64,000 nucleotides of DNA. Origin: Methylophilaceae bacterium. Lineage in GTDB: Bacteria; Pseudomonadota; Gammaproteobacteria; Burkholderiales; Methylophilaceae. The position numbers and the translations under genes were made by a program. Position 1 is the stretch's first letter, and every line of letters begins with the position of its first letter. The notes under the pieces are model-generated. The model did not search any database, was not told where the DNA came from, and worked only from the letters and a program-made list of their open reading frames with translations. The stretch covers positions 1 through 64,000 of the forward strand of contig JAIYBT010000008.1 in assembly GCA_027488395.1 (NCBI GenBank), in the 5' to 3' direction. Below are positions 1 through 9,317 of the stretch, piece after piece.

Positions 1-1601
1 GAAGTAAAATATTGAAAGACATTACGTCCGTTAAACTTGGCTTGATAAAGCGCGGTATCCGCGTTTTGCAGCAGTATTTCAAACGTATCCCCATCGTTAG
101 GATAAAAGGCCGCACCGATACTGCATGAAATATTTAAGGCATGCATTTCTATTTTGAAGGCGCGACCTAACTCGCTGAGTAACTTGGCCGAAATTTTGGC
201 GACACTATCAACACTGTCTAAATGGGTGAGCAAAATTAGGAACTCATCGCCGCCTAAGCGGCATACCGTATCGGTGTCGCGAATACAGGCATTCAGCCTT
301 TTGGCGACTTGAATCAGTAACTTGTCACCAACCAAATGGCCCAAGCTATCGTTAATATTTTTAAAGTGATCTAAATCTAAGTACAACACCGCCATCATGC
401 TGCGGTGACGATTCGCATAGGCTTTACTTTGTTTAAAACGATCTTCCAACAAGGCGCGGTTTGGTAAGTTGGTCAAGGTGTCGTGGTGTGCCATAAACTG
501 CATCTTCTCTTCAACTTTTTTGCGATTAGTAATGTCCATTACAATCGCAACAAAATAGTCGAGCTGGCCTTGTTGTTTGCGTAAACAAGTCACCCGCACA
601 TTGGCATAGACAAAGCTACCATCGCGTTTTATAAAGCGTTTATCCAATTCAAAATCGTTAATTTCTCCTTGAATCAACTTATTAAAAAGACGCGACTCAA
701 TCGGCAAATCATCTGCAAAGGTGATGAATTCCCATGTTTTTTCCATTAACGCTTGGTTGCTATAACCCAACAACTGACAAAGTGCCGGGTTAAATTCGAT
801 CCATTGCTTTTGAATATCGAGCGCGCACATGCCGACAGGCGACGCATTAAAATAAGCTTTAAAGTGTTTTTTACGGGCCTCCAATGCCAAACGTTGTTGA
901 ACGATCACGGTTTGATCAACAATAATGACAATAAACAAAGGCTCTAAGCTGTCGATGGCAGCCACAGACGCTACATGCAAATCACCATATAAACAAAACT
1001 TTGATTTAAATTCAAAATTGGGCTCGCTCACCACCAAGCCCAAAGATGACTGCGCCGTATCTAATAAACGCCTCAGCTTCAAATGGTGGTGCATTTTGAT
1101 GACTTTAGGAAAAAATAACGAGGCGCCTTGATCTTGATCTAGTTGCAACTGTTTCCGCGCCGCCTCATTACAATCAATCACATGACCAGCATGGGTCATG
1201 ACCAACGCGGGCAAGGGCAATGCTGTAAATAAATGTGTAAATCGGCGCACCGCAGTCTCGGCGACCAGTTGACTGCTTCTGAGCTCCTCATTTTGCATTT
1301 CGAGCTCAGCTTGATAAATTTTGATATTTTCAAACAGCTCGTACAAACTTGCATCATCTTGCGGCAAGCCTGCCATCACCAACTGAAAGTCACCACGCCG
1401 TAACGCTTTCATCGCTTCGGACTTGATATCCAATGGACCTTTGTGAAGCGAAGGTTCGGCAGGCGTCCCATCGGTCGAGTCTAGCGCAACATCATCAACA
1501 AGACTGTCCTTGTCAGAAGTGTTAGGCGCGTTGGTCGAAGGCTTCAACGCTGATGCGCTCAATGCTGAGTTGGCCTCAATGTCCGAATTAAATGGCTTCA
1601 T
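1..1601 (-). CDS. PAS-PAS-GGDEF diguanylate cyclase, 3' end outside window
   Basis: The reverse strand reads open for 533 codons from the ATG at 1601 to the left edge. Two PAS-like regions (about residues 115-225 and 250-365) are followed by a GGDEF domain. The active-site motif GGDEF is intact at residues 450-454, and an RxxD inhibitory site (R-D-T-D) lies five residues before it, so an active cyclase with product feedback is expected. The frame is continuous through all motifs. The chain is still open at the edge, so an EAL domain could follow. No membrane segment or signal peptide was seen. The start overlaps the end of the CheB-CheR fusion by 14 bp, which suggests translational coupling. 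Making c-di-GMP from two GTP is known for the family; the input signal is unknown. Confidence 0.93.
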   Translation of the reverse strand, partial: MKPFNSDIEANSALSASALKPSTNAPNTSDKDSLVDDVALDSTDGTPAEPSLHKGPLDIKSEAMKALRRGDFQLVMAGLPQDDASLYELFENIKIYQAELEMQNEELRSSQLVAETAVRRFTHLFTALPLPALVMTHAGHVIDCNEAARKQLQLDQDQGASLFFPKVIKMHHHLKLRRLLDTAQSSLGLVVSEPNFEFKSKFCLYGDLHVASVAAIDSLEPLFIVIIVDQTVIVQQRLALEARKKHFKAYFNASPVGMCALDIQKQWIEFNPALCQLLGYSNQALMEKTWEFITFADDLPIESRLFNKLIQGEINDFELDKRFIKRDGSFVYANVRVTCLRKQQGQLDYFVAIVMDITNRKKVEEKMQFMAHHDTLTNLPNRALLEDRFKQSKAYANRHRSMMAVLYLDLDHFKNINDSLGHLVGDKLLIQVAKRLNACIRDTDTVCRLGGDEFLILLTHLDSVDSVAKISAKLLSELGRAFKIEMHALNISCSIGAAFYPNDGDTFEILLQNADTALYQAKFNGRNVFQYFT

Positions 1602-4551
1602 CTTTTAGCTCCTGATACCACTTGGTGATATTAAAGTGACTAATCACGGCTCCACCCTCCACATGCTGCAAAGGGGCAACATGCAGCACATACCAACGGC
1701 GTTCATGCGGCGCATGACACGGATATGTCACTGAAAATTCTGTTCGCTTGCCCTGAATCACATCCAAGATACCTTGATAGACGTTATCTTGCGGCAGTAG
1801 CGCTGTGCCTTCTTGAGCGCGACACATCTGTAGATAATTTTGACCAACGCCCGTGGTTTGCAATCCAATATCGCCGTTGTCTTCTGCAAAGCGTTTCCAC
1901 GCTTTGTTGGTCACCATAATCACGCCTTGGGCATCAATCAGGGCAATATTAGCGTTAAGCGTATCCAAAATGGCTTGCGTTTTATGCGCGTCTTTGACGT
2001 AGGTGATATCAAAAAAGGTGACGACGACGCCATTGACTTTTTTACTCACATCAAAATAAGGCAAGATACGCACCAAAAGCCACTGATTGTTATTCAGCCG
2101 CACCTCGCGCTCGCTGGTACGCATATCATTCAACACATTGTAGAGATCGGTCATAAACTCCGGATACGCCATACTGTGTTGAAAATCATCAATGCGCCGA
2201 CCAATGTCTGATTCACGAATACGGAAAATTTGGCCCATCTCAAACGAAAAACGACGAATTTGAAACTGCTCATCTAAATAAATAGTGGGGATTTCAGCGG
2301 CGCGCGTCATGTTGTCTAAATCGACGTTCAAACGATTCAAAATCTCTATTTTTTCTTGATTTTCCGAATTGACGGTATAGAGCTCTTCATTCACCGATTG
2401 CAACTCTTCGTTGGTGCTTTGCATTTCCTCATTGGCAGCCATCAATTCTTCATTGGTGGCTTGCAGCTCTTCATTAGAAGTTTCTAGCTCCTCTATCGCG
2501 GCTTGCAAACTGTCGCGCGTTGAATGTAAATCGTTTTCTAAGGCCAAAATACGGTCAGTAAATGCCGCGTTGACATCCACAGCAGCTGCAATTTCTGCCA
2601 TGGGGTGCAAGGCGCTGACCGATTCAAAACTAATCAAAAAGTTTTTTTCTGCGAATACATGCTGGGCCAAGGGCCGCACCGTCACCCGCAATAAATCTTG
2701 CAATGGATGACTGGGGGTGGCGAGATGAATCTCCGAGTACAAGGTTTTATGTTCAAGCGTCACCTTATGAATCAAGGCAATGACGACGGGAGATAATTTA
2801 TTCAGCAATAACCGAGCAACATCTAAGCTGACATCGCCCTGCTGGATTTGCATATACGGGCTGGCATCCCCAAATACATGTAACAATTGACGATGTTGAT
2901 TCACCAGCAAACTAGGCACTGCGTAAGTATCAAGCAGCGTTGTTTGTGCGTAGGCAATCAAAGCATCTTCAAGACCCAATTTGCGATCCATGACGGGGCG
3001 ACGCAAACTGGCAGGCTGGTTGATCACCGCTTTCACATGGTCTAAATTCACCGCAGTTGCCGTGGCATGCGTCAATGCATAAATTTTATTTTTGGCACTG
3101 ATCGGTTGATAGTATTGACTGAATATCCCCAGTGACTCACTGGAGCCTTGCACAAAATATCCATCTTTCACCAGGGCATACTGAAAGCGCAACAGCGCTT
3201 TTTCTTGGGCTGGAGTATCAAAATAAATCAAACAATTACGACAGCTGACCACATGCATTTTGGTAAATGGCGGGTCTTCTAAAATATTATGTTTTGCAAA
3301 AATAATGGTTTGGCGTATTTCACTGTTAATCACGTAGTGGTTACCCGATGGGGTAAAAAAACGCTCTAATCGTTCAGGGGATATTTCTTTGGAGATGGCT
3401 TCTGGATAGACCCCAGCGCTGGCAAAATCGATATAACTTTGCTCAACGTCTGTGGCAAAAATCTTCACCTGCGGCCATTTTTTATATTTCTCACGGGCTT
3501 CAGCAAACAAAATGGCATAACTGTAGGCTTCTTCACCAGTAGCACACGCCGCGATCCACACCCGCAACGTTTGATGACTGCCCACCAAGGACAGTAAATT
3601 TGCAATCACGATCTCTTCAATTTTAGTAAAGGTTTCATGATCTCGAAAAAAACGCGTCACTGGAATTAACGTGTCGCGTTTAAGTGCCAAGACCTCAGCT
3701 CTATCTTCCTGTAACAACTGCACATAGGCTTCAAGGGTGAGCTTTCCTTTAATCTGCATTCGCCTGGCAATACGGCGTTGCACGGTCAGTGGCTTGTAAT
3801 CTTTAAAATTAACGCCACCCTCTCGATACAATACATTGAGAATGGTATCCATACTGTCTGTGGTCGGCGGATAATGCGGGCTGACTAACTGTGACGCATC
3901 AATCGGTTGCAGCTGCGTCACATGCTGATAAATGCGCGCTGCCAACGCCTTGGCATCCATCACCACATCCACCAAGCCTGTCGCCATCACACTGCGTGGC
4001 ATGCCATCAAAAGCAGCATTTTCTGGATCCTGTGCAAGTAAAAAGCCGTTGGCATCTTTAATCGCGACGCCACCACGCGTACCATCTGACCCGGTGCCAG
4101 ACAGCACCACTGCCACTGCATGCGCCTGATATTCTTGGGCCAGCGCCATAAAAAAAGCATCAATAGGCAAGCTCAAGCCATGCTTTGCTTTTGGCTTGAT
4201 CAGCAAGCGGTCGCCCGCAATGCGCATGATTTTTCCCGGCGGGATTAAATAGATATGGTTTGCGACCAGTGCTTGTTGATTTTCCGCAATCAACACAGGC
4301 ATCGCCGTATGTCTGGATAACAGCTTATCCATCATGCTGACATGGTCAGGGGAGAGGTGTTGAATCACCACAAAACTGGCGCCAGAATCGACTGGCATGG
4401 CATGAAAAAATAATTCTAAGGCGTTGAGACCGCCCGCGGAAGCACCAATGGCAACCACATAACCATCAAAAACAGGCTTTGCGAGCTGGCCTCTTTTACC
4501 ACTTTTAAATCCATCCATGGTTATTAAGTCGTTCGCATTGCTCACAATCAC
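1588..4551 (-). CDS. CheB-CheR fusion with coiled coil and PAS domains
   Basis: This 987-residue protein joins a CheB-type methylesterase to a CheR-type methyltransferase. The esterase triad is visible as S38 (GASAGG), H65 (QHLSPDH) and D156 (GTGSDG). CheR N-terminal and SAM-binding regions follow at about residues 235-490, with the motifs [13 protein letters not shown] and [10 protein letters not shown] long coiled coil of repeated EEL/NEEL units lies around residues 665-750, followed by two PAS domains. There is no receiver domain in front of the esterase and no histidine kinase at the end, although many relatives carry a kinase. It can be expected to remove and add glutamyl methyl groups on receptors, or to act on another target. 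It lies in an apparent operon with the diguanylate cyclase. Codon 12 is an alternative start. Confidence 0.93.
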   Translation of the reverse strand: MIVSNANDLITMDGFKSGKRGQLAKPVFDGYVVAIGASAGGLNALELFFHAMPVDSGASFVVIQHLSPDHVSMMDKLLSRHTAMPVLIAENQQALVANHIYLIPPGKIMRIAGDRLLIKPKAKHGLSLPIDAFFMALAQEYQAHAVAVVLSGTGSDGTRGGVAIKDANGFLLAQDPENAAFDGMPRSVMATGLVDVVMDAKALAARIYQHVTQLQPIDASQLVSPHYPPTTDSMDTILNVLYREGGVNFKDYKPLTVQRRIARRMQIKGKLTLEAYVQLLQEDRAEVLALKRDTLIPVTRFFRDHETFTKIEEIVIANLLSLVGSHQTLRVWIAACATGEEAYSYAILFAEAREKYKKWPQVKIFATDVEQSYIDFASAGVYPEAISKEISPERLERFFTPSGNHYVINSEIRQTIIFAKHNILEDPPFTKMHVVSCRNCLIYFDTPAQEKALLRFQYALVKDGYFVQGSSESLGIFSQYYQPISAKNKIYALTHATATAVNLDHVKAVINQPASLRRPVMDRKLGLEDALIAYAQTTLLDTYAVPSLLVNQHRQLLHVFGDASPYMQIQQGDVSLDVARLLLNKLSPVVIALIHKVTLEHKTLYSEIHLATPSHPLQDLLRVTVRPLAQHVFAEKNFLISFESVSALHPMAEIAAAVDVNAAFTDRILALENDLHSTRDSLQAAIEELETSNEELQATNEELMAANEEMQSTNEELQSVNEELYTVNSENQEKIEILNRLNVDLDNMTRAAEIPTIYLDEQFQIRRFSFEMGQIFRIRESDIGRRIDDFQHSMAYPEFMTDLYNVLNDMRTSEREVRLNNNQWLLVRILPYFDVSKKVNGVVVTFFDITYVKDAHKTQAILDTLNANIALIDAQGVIMVTNKAWKRFAEDNGDIGLQTTGVGQNYLQMCRAQEGTALLPQDNVYQGILDVIQGKRTEFSVTYPCHAPHERRWYVLHVAPLQHVEGGAVISHFNITKWYQELKDEAI
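1609..1613 (-). promoter_or_regulatory. Ribosome binding site inside the upstream gene
   Basis: On the minus strand a full AGGAG lies seven bases before the cyclase ATG. It is placed within the last codons of the CheB-CheR-PAS gene. This fixes the cyclase start at 1601 and supports co-translation of the two genes. Confidence 0.75.
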
Positions 4552-4873
4552 CTCTAGGCAGAAATGGTTAGCATTTAATTGATGTCATTTACACATAAAT
4601 TATGTACTAAAAGTATCACTAAATTAGCATAGTTTCTACTCGCAAAGGGTAAGACAGATGGATTTAAATCAATATCGTCTTTAGTTTTATCCAAAATGGC
4701 GACATTGGTACGCCAACACCACTCAACCATTTAAAGAAAACATACGATATGGTTTAGGCTCAGCGCTTTTAAACGCATGCAGACAATTCAGAGAATAAGC
4801 TTACTGGCACCTTTTCATCCGAACATGTACTAGCCTCCAATCGTGCGCTAGCGATAGCGGAAAATGATTCCAA

Positions 4874-5020
4874 TCATCCAAATGAGCAACCCATAACAAG
4901 GTTTTTGATCACGCGCATTACAGCATCATTATCAGCCGTCATGGCGGATGGGATACCTTTTAAAAAATTGTCTATTAAAGGCCCAAAATACCTTGCACGC
5001 TCAATCAAGAATGCTTGCAT
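4874..5020 (-). CDS. Possible 48-residue ORF or gene remnant
   Basis: Reading the minus strand from the ATG at 5020 gives 48 codons with a natural-looking composition (starts MQAFLIERARYF, ends VMGCSFG). The frame stays open about 20 codons upstream of that ATG before a stop. No clear Shine-Dalgarno sequence precedes the ATG and I recognise no family. It could be a small gene, the remnant of a larger one, or chance. Confidence 0.2.
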   Translation of the reverse strand: MQAFLIERARYFGPLIDNFLKGIPSAMTADNDAVMRVIKNLVMGCSFG

Positions 5021-5222
5021 TGTAGTCACCCGCAGGTCAAAAAGTGAAGCGTCATTTAAATGTCTCCTGATGCATACATCGTTCTAAATAATGCTTTTTT
5101 GAAAAAATAATCAAGTACGTCAGCCGTTACATTTCACCTTAGTTAACTTTTAACCATTAGGCATACAGGTGCTTGACTGCATGCCGCGCAACTGTTTGCA
5201 TATTTTTTATACATAATTAAGG

Positions 5223-5260
5223 TATAATTGATATATATAAATTAGCCCACATGGGCTAAT
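5223..5260 (+). promoter_or_regulatory. TATAAT box with adjacent palindrome
   Basis: A perfect TATAAT lies at 5223-5228. Thirteen bases on, at 5241-5260, is an inverted repeat with 9-bp arms ATTAGCCCA and TGGGCTAAT separated by CA. This is the expected layout of a -10 box with an operator or 5' hairpin over the early transcript of the PEP-CTERM gene, about 115 bp before its ATG. No good -35 was found at the right distance, so the promoter call is weak. The palindrome itself is certain. Confidence 0.4.
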
Positions 5261-5375
5261 GACGATCAAGTGTTTCAGCAATATAGTTCAATTATCTAAT
5301 ATTGATGACGATGTGTTGATGTCGATGTGCGGTTATCAAAATTACATATTTAATAATTATTTTTTGGGGATTTAG

Positions 5376-6020
5376 ATGAAAAAATTAGCATTAGTGATTG
5401 CATTAGGGTTGGCTTCTTTAAACGCTTACTCTGCCACCATTGTAGGTCTTAACAACACCGGGGCAGGTTTTGCAGCTGGTTCACAAGATACCAACTATGC
5501 ACTTTCTAGCAGCACCTCTACAGTAAGCTCTTTTGGTTATGTGACTGCCAATGGTACATTTCCACTGGCTGGCAATTGGCTTGCTAACGATACAACCTCT
5601 TCTTGGTTAACGCCCACAGCAAATCAATCAGAATCTTTCGATACGACAACAAACGGTGTCTATACATGGACAACCTCTTTTGATCTGACTGGCTTTGACG
5701 CCAATACAGCGAGTTTGAATGGTCGCTTTGCCTCTGATAACTCAGCCATTGCTTACCTCAACGGAATGCAAATTGGTACTGCAAACAGCTTCACTTCTTG
5801 GAGTTCATTTTCTGCAACTTCCGATGATTTTGTAGCTGGATTAAACACGCTTTCATTTGTATTGACTAACGCACCTCAACTCACTGGCAATCCAACCGGT
5901 TTACGTGTTGAGTTCTTGTCTTCAAATGTTGCTGCCGTTCCTGAGGCTGAAACATACGCAATGATGTTAGCGGGGTTGGGTTTGATGGGTTTTGTTGCAC
6001 GTCGTAAAAACGTTGCTTAA
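5376..6020 (+). CDS. PEP-CTERM sorting-domain protein
   Basis: This is a 214-residue exported protein. A classic signal peptide occupies residues 1-19 (MKKLALVIALGLASLNAYS). The C-terminus is a PEP-CTERM tripartite signal: V-PEAE, a hydrophobic stretch (MMLAGLGLMGFVA) and a final RRK. The core is rich in Ser, Thr, Asn and Gly and has no catalytic motif I recognise; it resembles many exosortase substrates of beta-propeller or sandwich type. Family knowledge predicts export by Sec, cleavage by an exosortase (EpsH/XrtA-type) and a role at the cell surface or in the exopolysaccharide matrix. No exosortase gene is in this window. It is a single-gene unit closed by the terminator at 6091. Confidence 0.9.
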   Translation: MKKLALVIALGLASLNAYSATIVGLNNTGAGFAAGSQDTNYALSSSTSTVSSFGYVTANGTFPLAGNWLANDTTSSWLTPTANQSESFDTTTNGVYTWTTSFDLTGFDANTASLNGRFASDNSAIAYLNGMQIGTANSFTSWSSFSATSDDFVAGLNTLSFVLTNAPQLTGNPTGLRVEFLSSNVAAVPEAETYAMMLAGLGLMGFVARRKNVA

Positions 6021-6090
6021 ATGTTAAGCTTGTTTTCCAAGAGTCACGCAACCATTTTGCGTGGCTTCTTGTGAGGTTGATCAAGATGTT

Positions 6091-6127
6091 AAAAAGGCTG
6101 AATCCATGATGGAATCAGCCTTTTTTA
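6091..6127 (+). terminator. Rho-independent terminator after the PEP-CTERM gene
   Basis: The stem AGGCTGA...TCAGCCT has an inner 3-bp TCC/GGA extension across an A-A mismatch and the loop ATGAT. It is flanked by an A run and a T run, so it may work in both directions. The outer stem is identical to that of the terminator at 20344. Confidence 0.85.
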
Positions 6128-6242
6128 TTTGTGATGTGCTTTAAATGCGATCAATCAAGCCAGCAGTGCATCATTCATTTCAATTAAGATTACCCGCAAA
6201 AACATCAGGTAACTGAGATCAGCACCAATTCACTGTGAGCAT

Positions 6243-8858
6243 TTATTTAACAGCAAAACGGCGTTGCGGCACATCTTGTATCACGTCTTCAGTTGAATAG
6301 GTGTTGTCAGCGTTAACTGGCGGATCTAATTCAAATGCGCGCACAATGTCGAGCAGTTGGCTGGCTTCGTCAAATAACAACTGTGCAGAAGAGGCGGCGT
6401 GTTCGACCAAGGCTGCATTTTGCTGTGTGACTTCGTCTATGGTATTGATAGCAGATTTGGTTTGATCAATTTCATCGCTTTGCTGACTAGAGGCGGTGGT
6501 GATTTGATTCATGATGTCAGTAAAATTTTTCACCGAGTCGACAATATCAAACATGGTGTTCCCTGCGGTTTCGACTTGACGCGTACCTTCCGCCGTTTTA
6601 GTCACCGATTCATTAATTAATACTTTAATTTCCTTAGCAGCGGTGGCGGAACGTTGCGCTAAGTTGCGTACTTCACCCGCCACAACAGCAAAACCACGGC
6701 CTTGTTCGCCGGCACGGGCAGCTTCCACAGCCGCGTTCAGTGCCAAAATATTGGTTTGAAAAGCGATGGTATCAATCACGCTGGTGATGTCCTCAATTTT
6801 TCGTGCGCTTTTATTGATTTCTGCCATCGTATTCACCACGGTTCCCATCACTTCACCGCCTTTGGAAGCGACTTTGGAGGCATTGTCAGCCATTTGAAAA
6901 GCATCAGCGGCGTGGGCCGCATTTTGACGCACGGTGGCAGACAGTTGCTCCATGCTTGCTGCAGTTTCTTCCAAATTGGCGGCTTGTTTTTCCGTGCGTT
7001 GTGAAAGCTCATGGTTACCACTGGCGATTTCTGCACAGGCTTCTGTAATGGCATGGCTGGCCGTGCCCAAGGTGCTAACGACTTCGGTAAACCGATCCAT
7101 CAAGGCATTGATGCCAGCACACAAGTCTGCCAATGCACCCGAGGTATCTTCTACATCGATACGGCGACTTAAATTACCCTGACTCGCACCATCAATCACA
7201 TATTGTGTGGATGCCACCGCTTGTTGAAGCGCCACCATTTGTTGGTGTTGTGCGGTGATTTCGGTTGCATATTGAATCACTCGCGTCACATTGCCATCAA
7301 TATCGACAATCGGATTGAAACTTGCCTGCATCCATACCATGCTGCCATCCTTGAGCGCACTGGCATATTGCCCAGCCATGCTTTCACCTTGCAAGAGGCG
7401 TTGCCATTGCTGGGCAAACGGCGCTTCGGAGGCTTGCTCAAGGTGATCACTGGGCACAATCAAAGATGGATAGTGGCAACCGATCAAGCTGTCCTCCGTC
7501 ATCCTAAGCATCTGGCAGGCTTGCTGATTGGCTTGAACGATATTGCCATCAGGTGTCATTTCGACCACTGCAGTGCTGCGTGAAATGGCTTCTAAGCGAG
7601 AGTTGACCTCAATATGGAGCGTTTTTACCGCCGTAATATTGGTTTGCACCGAGACATACTTGAGCAACTGACCTTCTTTATCCAAGATCGGATTGATGTT
7701 CAGTGAAATCCAATACCGATTACCTGCTTTGTCATAATTCAACATCTCACCACTAAAGGCCTGTTGCAGCGTTAATTGGTGACGAATCGCTTGTATCGTC
7801 TCGGGATTACTTTCAGGCCCTTGCAATATCGCGCCTGGCTTTTTCCCAAGCACTTCATCCAGTGCATAGCCAGTCAGCTTAGTAAAGCCAGGATTGACAT
7901 ATTCAATGCGGCCCGATGCATCAGTAATAATGACAGCATTATCCGTTTCATTGGCCACCAAAGCCAAGGTGGCCGCTTCTTGCTCCATGGCCACTTGTGA
8001 TGTGATATCAATCGCGTACTCAACGATTTTGACGGGCTCGCCAAAACAATCAAAAATCGGACTGTAGCTCGCTTCTAGCCATACCGTTTGTCCAAGTTTA
8101 GACATGCGAGGATAACGTCCAGACATAAACTGGCCGTTTTTTAACTGCGCCCAAAAATCGGCATATTCACCGCTTGCAATATCGGAGGGTAAGATTAAAC
8201 AAGAGTGCTCGGCTTGTTCTAATTCCTCTGCGCGATACCCCATGATCTGACAAAAGTTTTCATTGACGCGTAAAAACCGTCCATCTAATCCAAGCTCAGC
8301 GACTGAATCCACCCGTTCAATGGCAGAGACTAGATTGGCATTTTCTTGATCTTGCTTGGCGCAATAGCGATCAGCGGTCACATCCCGCCATTCAATCACA
8401 TTGCCTAAAAACCCCATCGAAGCAGGATTCATCGCTGATATGGTGATTTGCAGTGTATGTCGACCCAACGTCAGGTCTGCTGTAAACGGTAAATGCTCAA
8501 CCATGGGAAGCATATCGATGTAATCGACCAAGCATGGAAAACACTGCGCGAGCGATTGCTGTGTCAACGCGCTGGCATCAAACCCCACCGCATCTTGTTT
8601 AAACGCCGCTTCAAAGTCTTTAAAAAATGTCAGCCCCGCCGCATTGACCAGCACAATGTGCGCTTGCGTATCGACAACTAAGCTGGCTAAAGAACCACTC
8701 GCATAAGCATGTGCTTGCGCTGCGTTTATCCTTGCCTGCGCGCGCCAGTTGCGCTTTTTTTTCACATAATCGGACATCGTGTTGCCAGCGTGAATAATAT
8801 TCGCCCAAGTTGGAAAGCGAAGGCTTGATAGCATGGGGGGCATACTGCGATTTCTCAT
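6243..8858 (-). CDS. Soluble methyl-accepting chemotaxis protein with four PAS domains
   Basis: The protein has about 871 residues. Four PAS-like domains fill roughly the first 540 residues, a short HAMP-like linker follows ([11 protein letters not shown]), and a full MCP signalling hairpin ends it. The tip carries [20 protein letters not shown], the CheA/CheW contact region. No transmembrane helix is visible, so this is a cytoplasmic, Aer-like sensor of redox, oxygen or a small ligand. PAS3 resembles LOV/Aer domains ([15 protein letters not shown], then ILQGP) but lacks the LOV cysteine. PAS2 and PAS4 are similar to each other, which suggests internal duplication. I chose the ATG at 8858 because GGAG sits five bases upstream; an in-frame ATG at 8885 would add nine residues. 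The gene is divergent from the chemosensory operon starting at 9318. Confidence 0.93.
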   Translation of the reverse strand: MRNRSMPPMLSSLRFPTWANIIHAGNTMSDYVKKKRNWRAQARINAAQAHAYASGSLASLVVDTQAHIVLVNAAGLTFFKDFEAAFKQDAVGFDASALTQQSLAQCFPCLVDYIDMLPMVEHLPFTADLTLGRHTLQITISAMNPASMGFLGNVIEWRDVTADRYCAKQDQENANLVSAIERVDSVAELGLDGRFLRVNENFCQIMGYRAEELEQAEHSCLILPSDIASGEYADFWAQLKNGQFMSGRYPRMSKLGQTVWLEASYSPIFDCFGEPVKIVEYAIDITSQVAMEQEAATLALVANETDNAVIITDASGRIEYVNPGFTKLTGYALDEVLGKKPGAILQGPESNPETIQAIRHQLTLQQAFSGEMLNYDKAGNRYWISLNINPILDKEGQLLKYVSVQTNITAVKTLHIEVNSRLEAISRSTAVVEMTPDGNIVQANQQACQMLRMTEDSLIGCHYPSLIVPSDHLEQASEAPFAQQWQRLLQGESMAGQYASALKDGSMVWMQASFNPIVDIDGNVTRVIQYATEITAQHQQMVALQQAVASTQYVIDGASQGNLSRRIDVEDTSGALADLCAGINALMDRFTEVVSTLGTASHAITEACAEIASGNHELSQRTEKQAANLEETAASMEQLSATVRQNAAHAADAFQMADNASKVASKGGEVMGTVVNTMAEINKSARKIEDITSVIDTIAFQTNILALNAAVEAARAGEQGRGFAVVAGEVRNLAQRSATAAKEIKVLINESVTKTAEGTRQVETAGNTMFDIVDSVKNFTDIMNQITTASSQQSDEIDQTKSAINTIDEVTQQNAALVEHAASSAQLLFDEASQLLDIVRAFELDPPVNADNTYSTEDVIQDVPQRRFAVK

Positions 8859-9317
8859 GTTGACTCCACGAACATGCACTGACACCGTTCACACTTTACA
8901 GATAGCTAGCTATGCCTCTATCAATGGTGACATCGTGCGTGCTTTTTTTAAAATCTTTTGCGGCTCAACTTGCAATAACGAACCCAATTGCAAAAACTTT
9001 ATACAAACAGCAAAAAATAAACGGTGTTGATCGCGCAAAGCGCAATGCGACGCGGTTGGCAAACACCTCACCGTTGCACACAAACAAATATGATCGACCG
9101 CGGTGAGAGTTCACACCCTGTTGCGCCAGCACAATGCAACCGCATTCTTTTGTCGCTGTTTGCAAAAAATTTTTAAAATTTAATTAAAGAAATTAAAACA
9201 GCCGTCGTTAACCAAGATGGCTGTCCGTGTTTTTACTGCATTCACTTGACAAACCCCTGTCATGTCATGGATCAACGGACATTGTTCGCGCACCCATTTT
9301 TGAAAGGACAACCGTCT
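8859..9317. other. 459-bp divergent promoter region
   Basis: No gene is supported here; the short frames present lack ribosome sites. It must carry the promoters of the PAS-MCP (minus) and of the chemosensory operon (plus). An AT-rich tract lies at about 9168-9198. After it, ACAGCC at 9198-9203 and GGCTGT at 9219-9224 form a 6-bp stem with a 15-base loop in the likely leader of the operon. I looked for a sigma-28 flagellar promoter (TAAA-N15-GCCGATAA) and found none with correct spacing. Confidence 0.5.

Larger units (their letters stand above)
4552..5375. other. 824-bp AT-rich intergenic region
   Basis: No convincing gene, RNA or mobile element is seen here. The stretch separates the minus-strand CheB-CheR fusion from the plus-strand PEP-CTERM gene, so both promoters should lie in it. 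It contains one small protein-like minus-strand frame (4874-5020), a TATAAT at 5223-5228 and a palindrome at 5241-5260, which are described separately. Confidence 0.6.

Noticed and set aside
1588-4551. Hybrid histidine kinase at the end of the CheB-CheR fusion
   Set aside because: The protein stops after the second PAS domain; no HisKA or HATPase motifs are present and the next gene is a GGDEF protein.
4552-5375. Decayed insertion sequence in the large gap
   Set aside because: No terminal inverted repeats, no transposase-like segments and no target duplication were seen.
9198-9224. Riboswitch in the leader of the chemosensory operon
   Set aside because: Only a 6-bp stem with a 15-base loop is seen; it does not match a c-di-GMP or other riboswitch core.
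8859-9317. Sigma-28 (flagellar) promoter for the chemosensory operon
   Set aside because: TAAA at 9185 and GCCG at 9201 are only 12 bp apart rather than about 15, and GCCGTCGT does not match GCCGATAA well.
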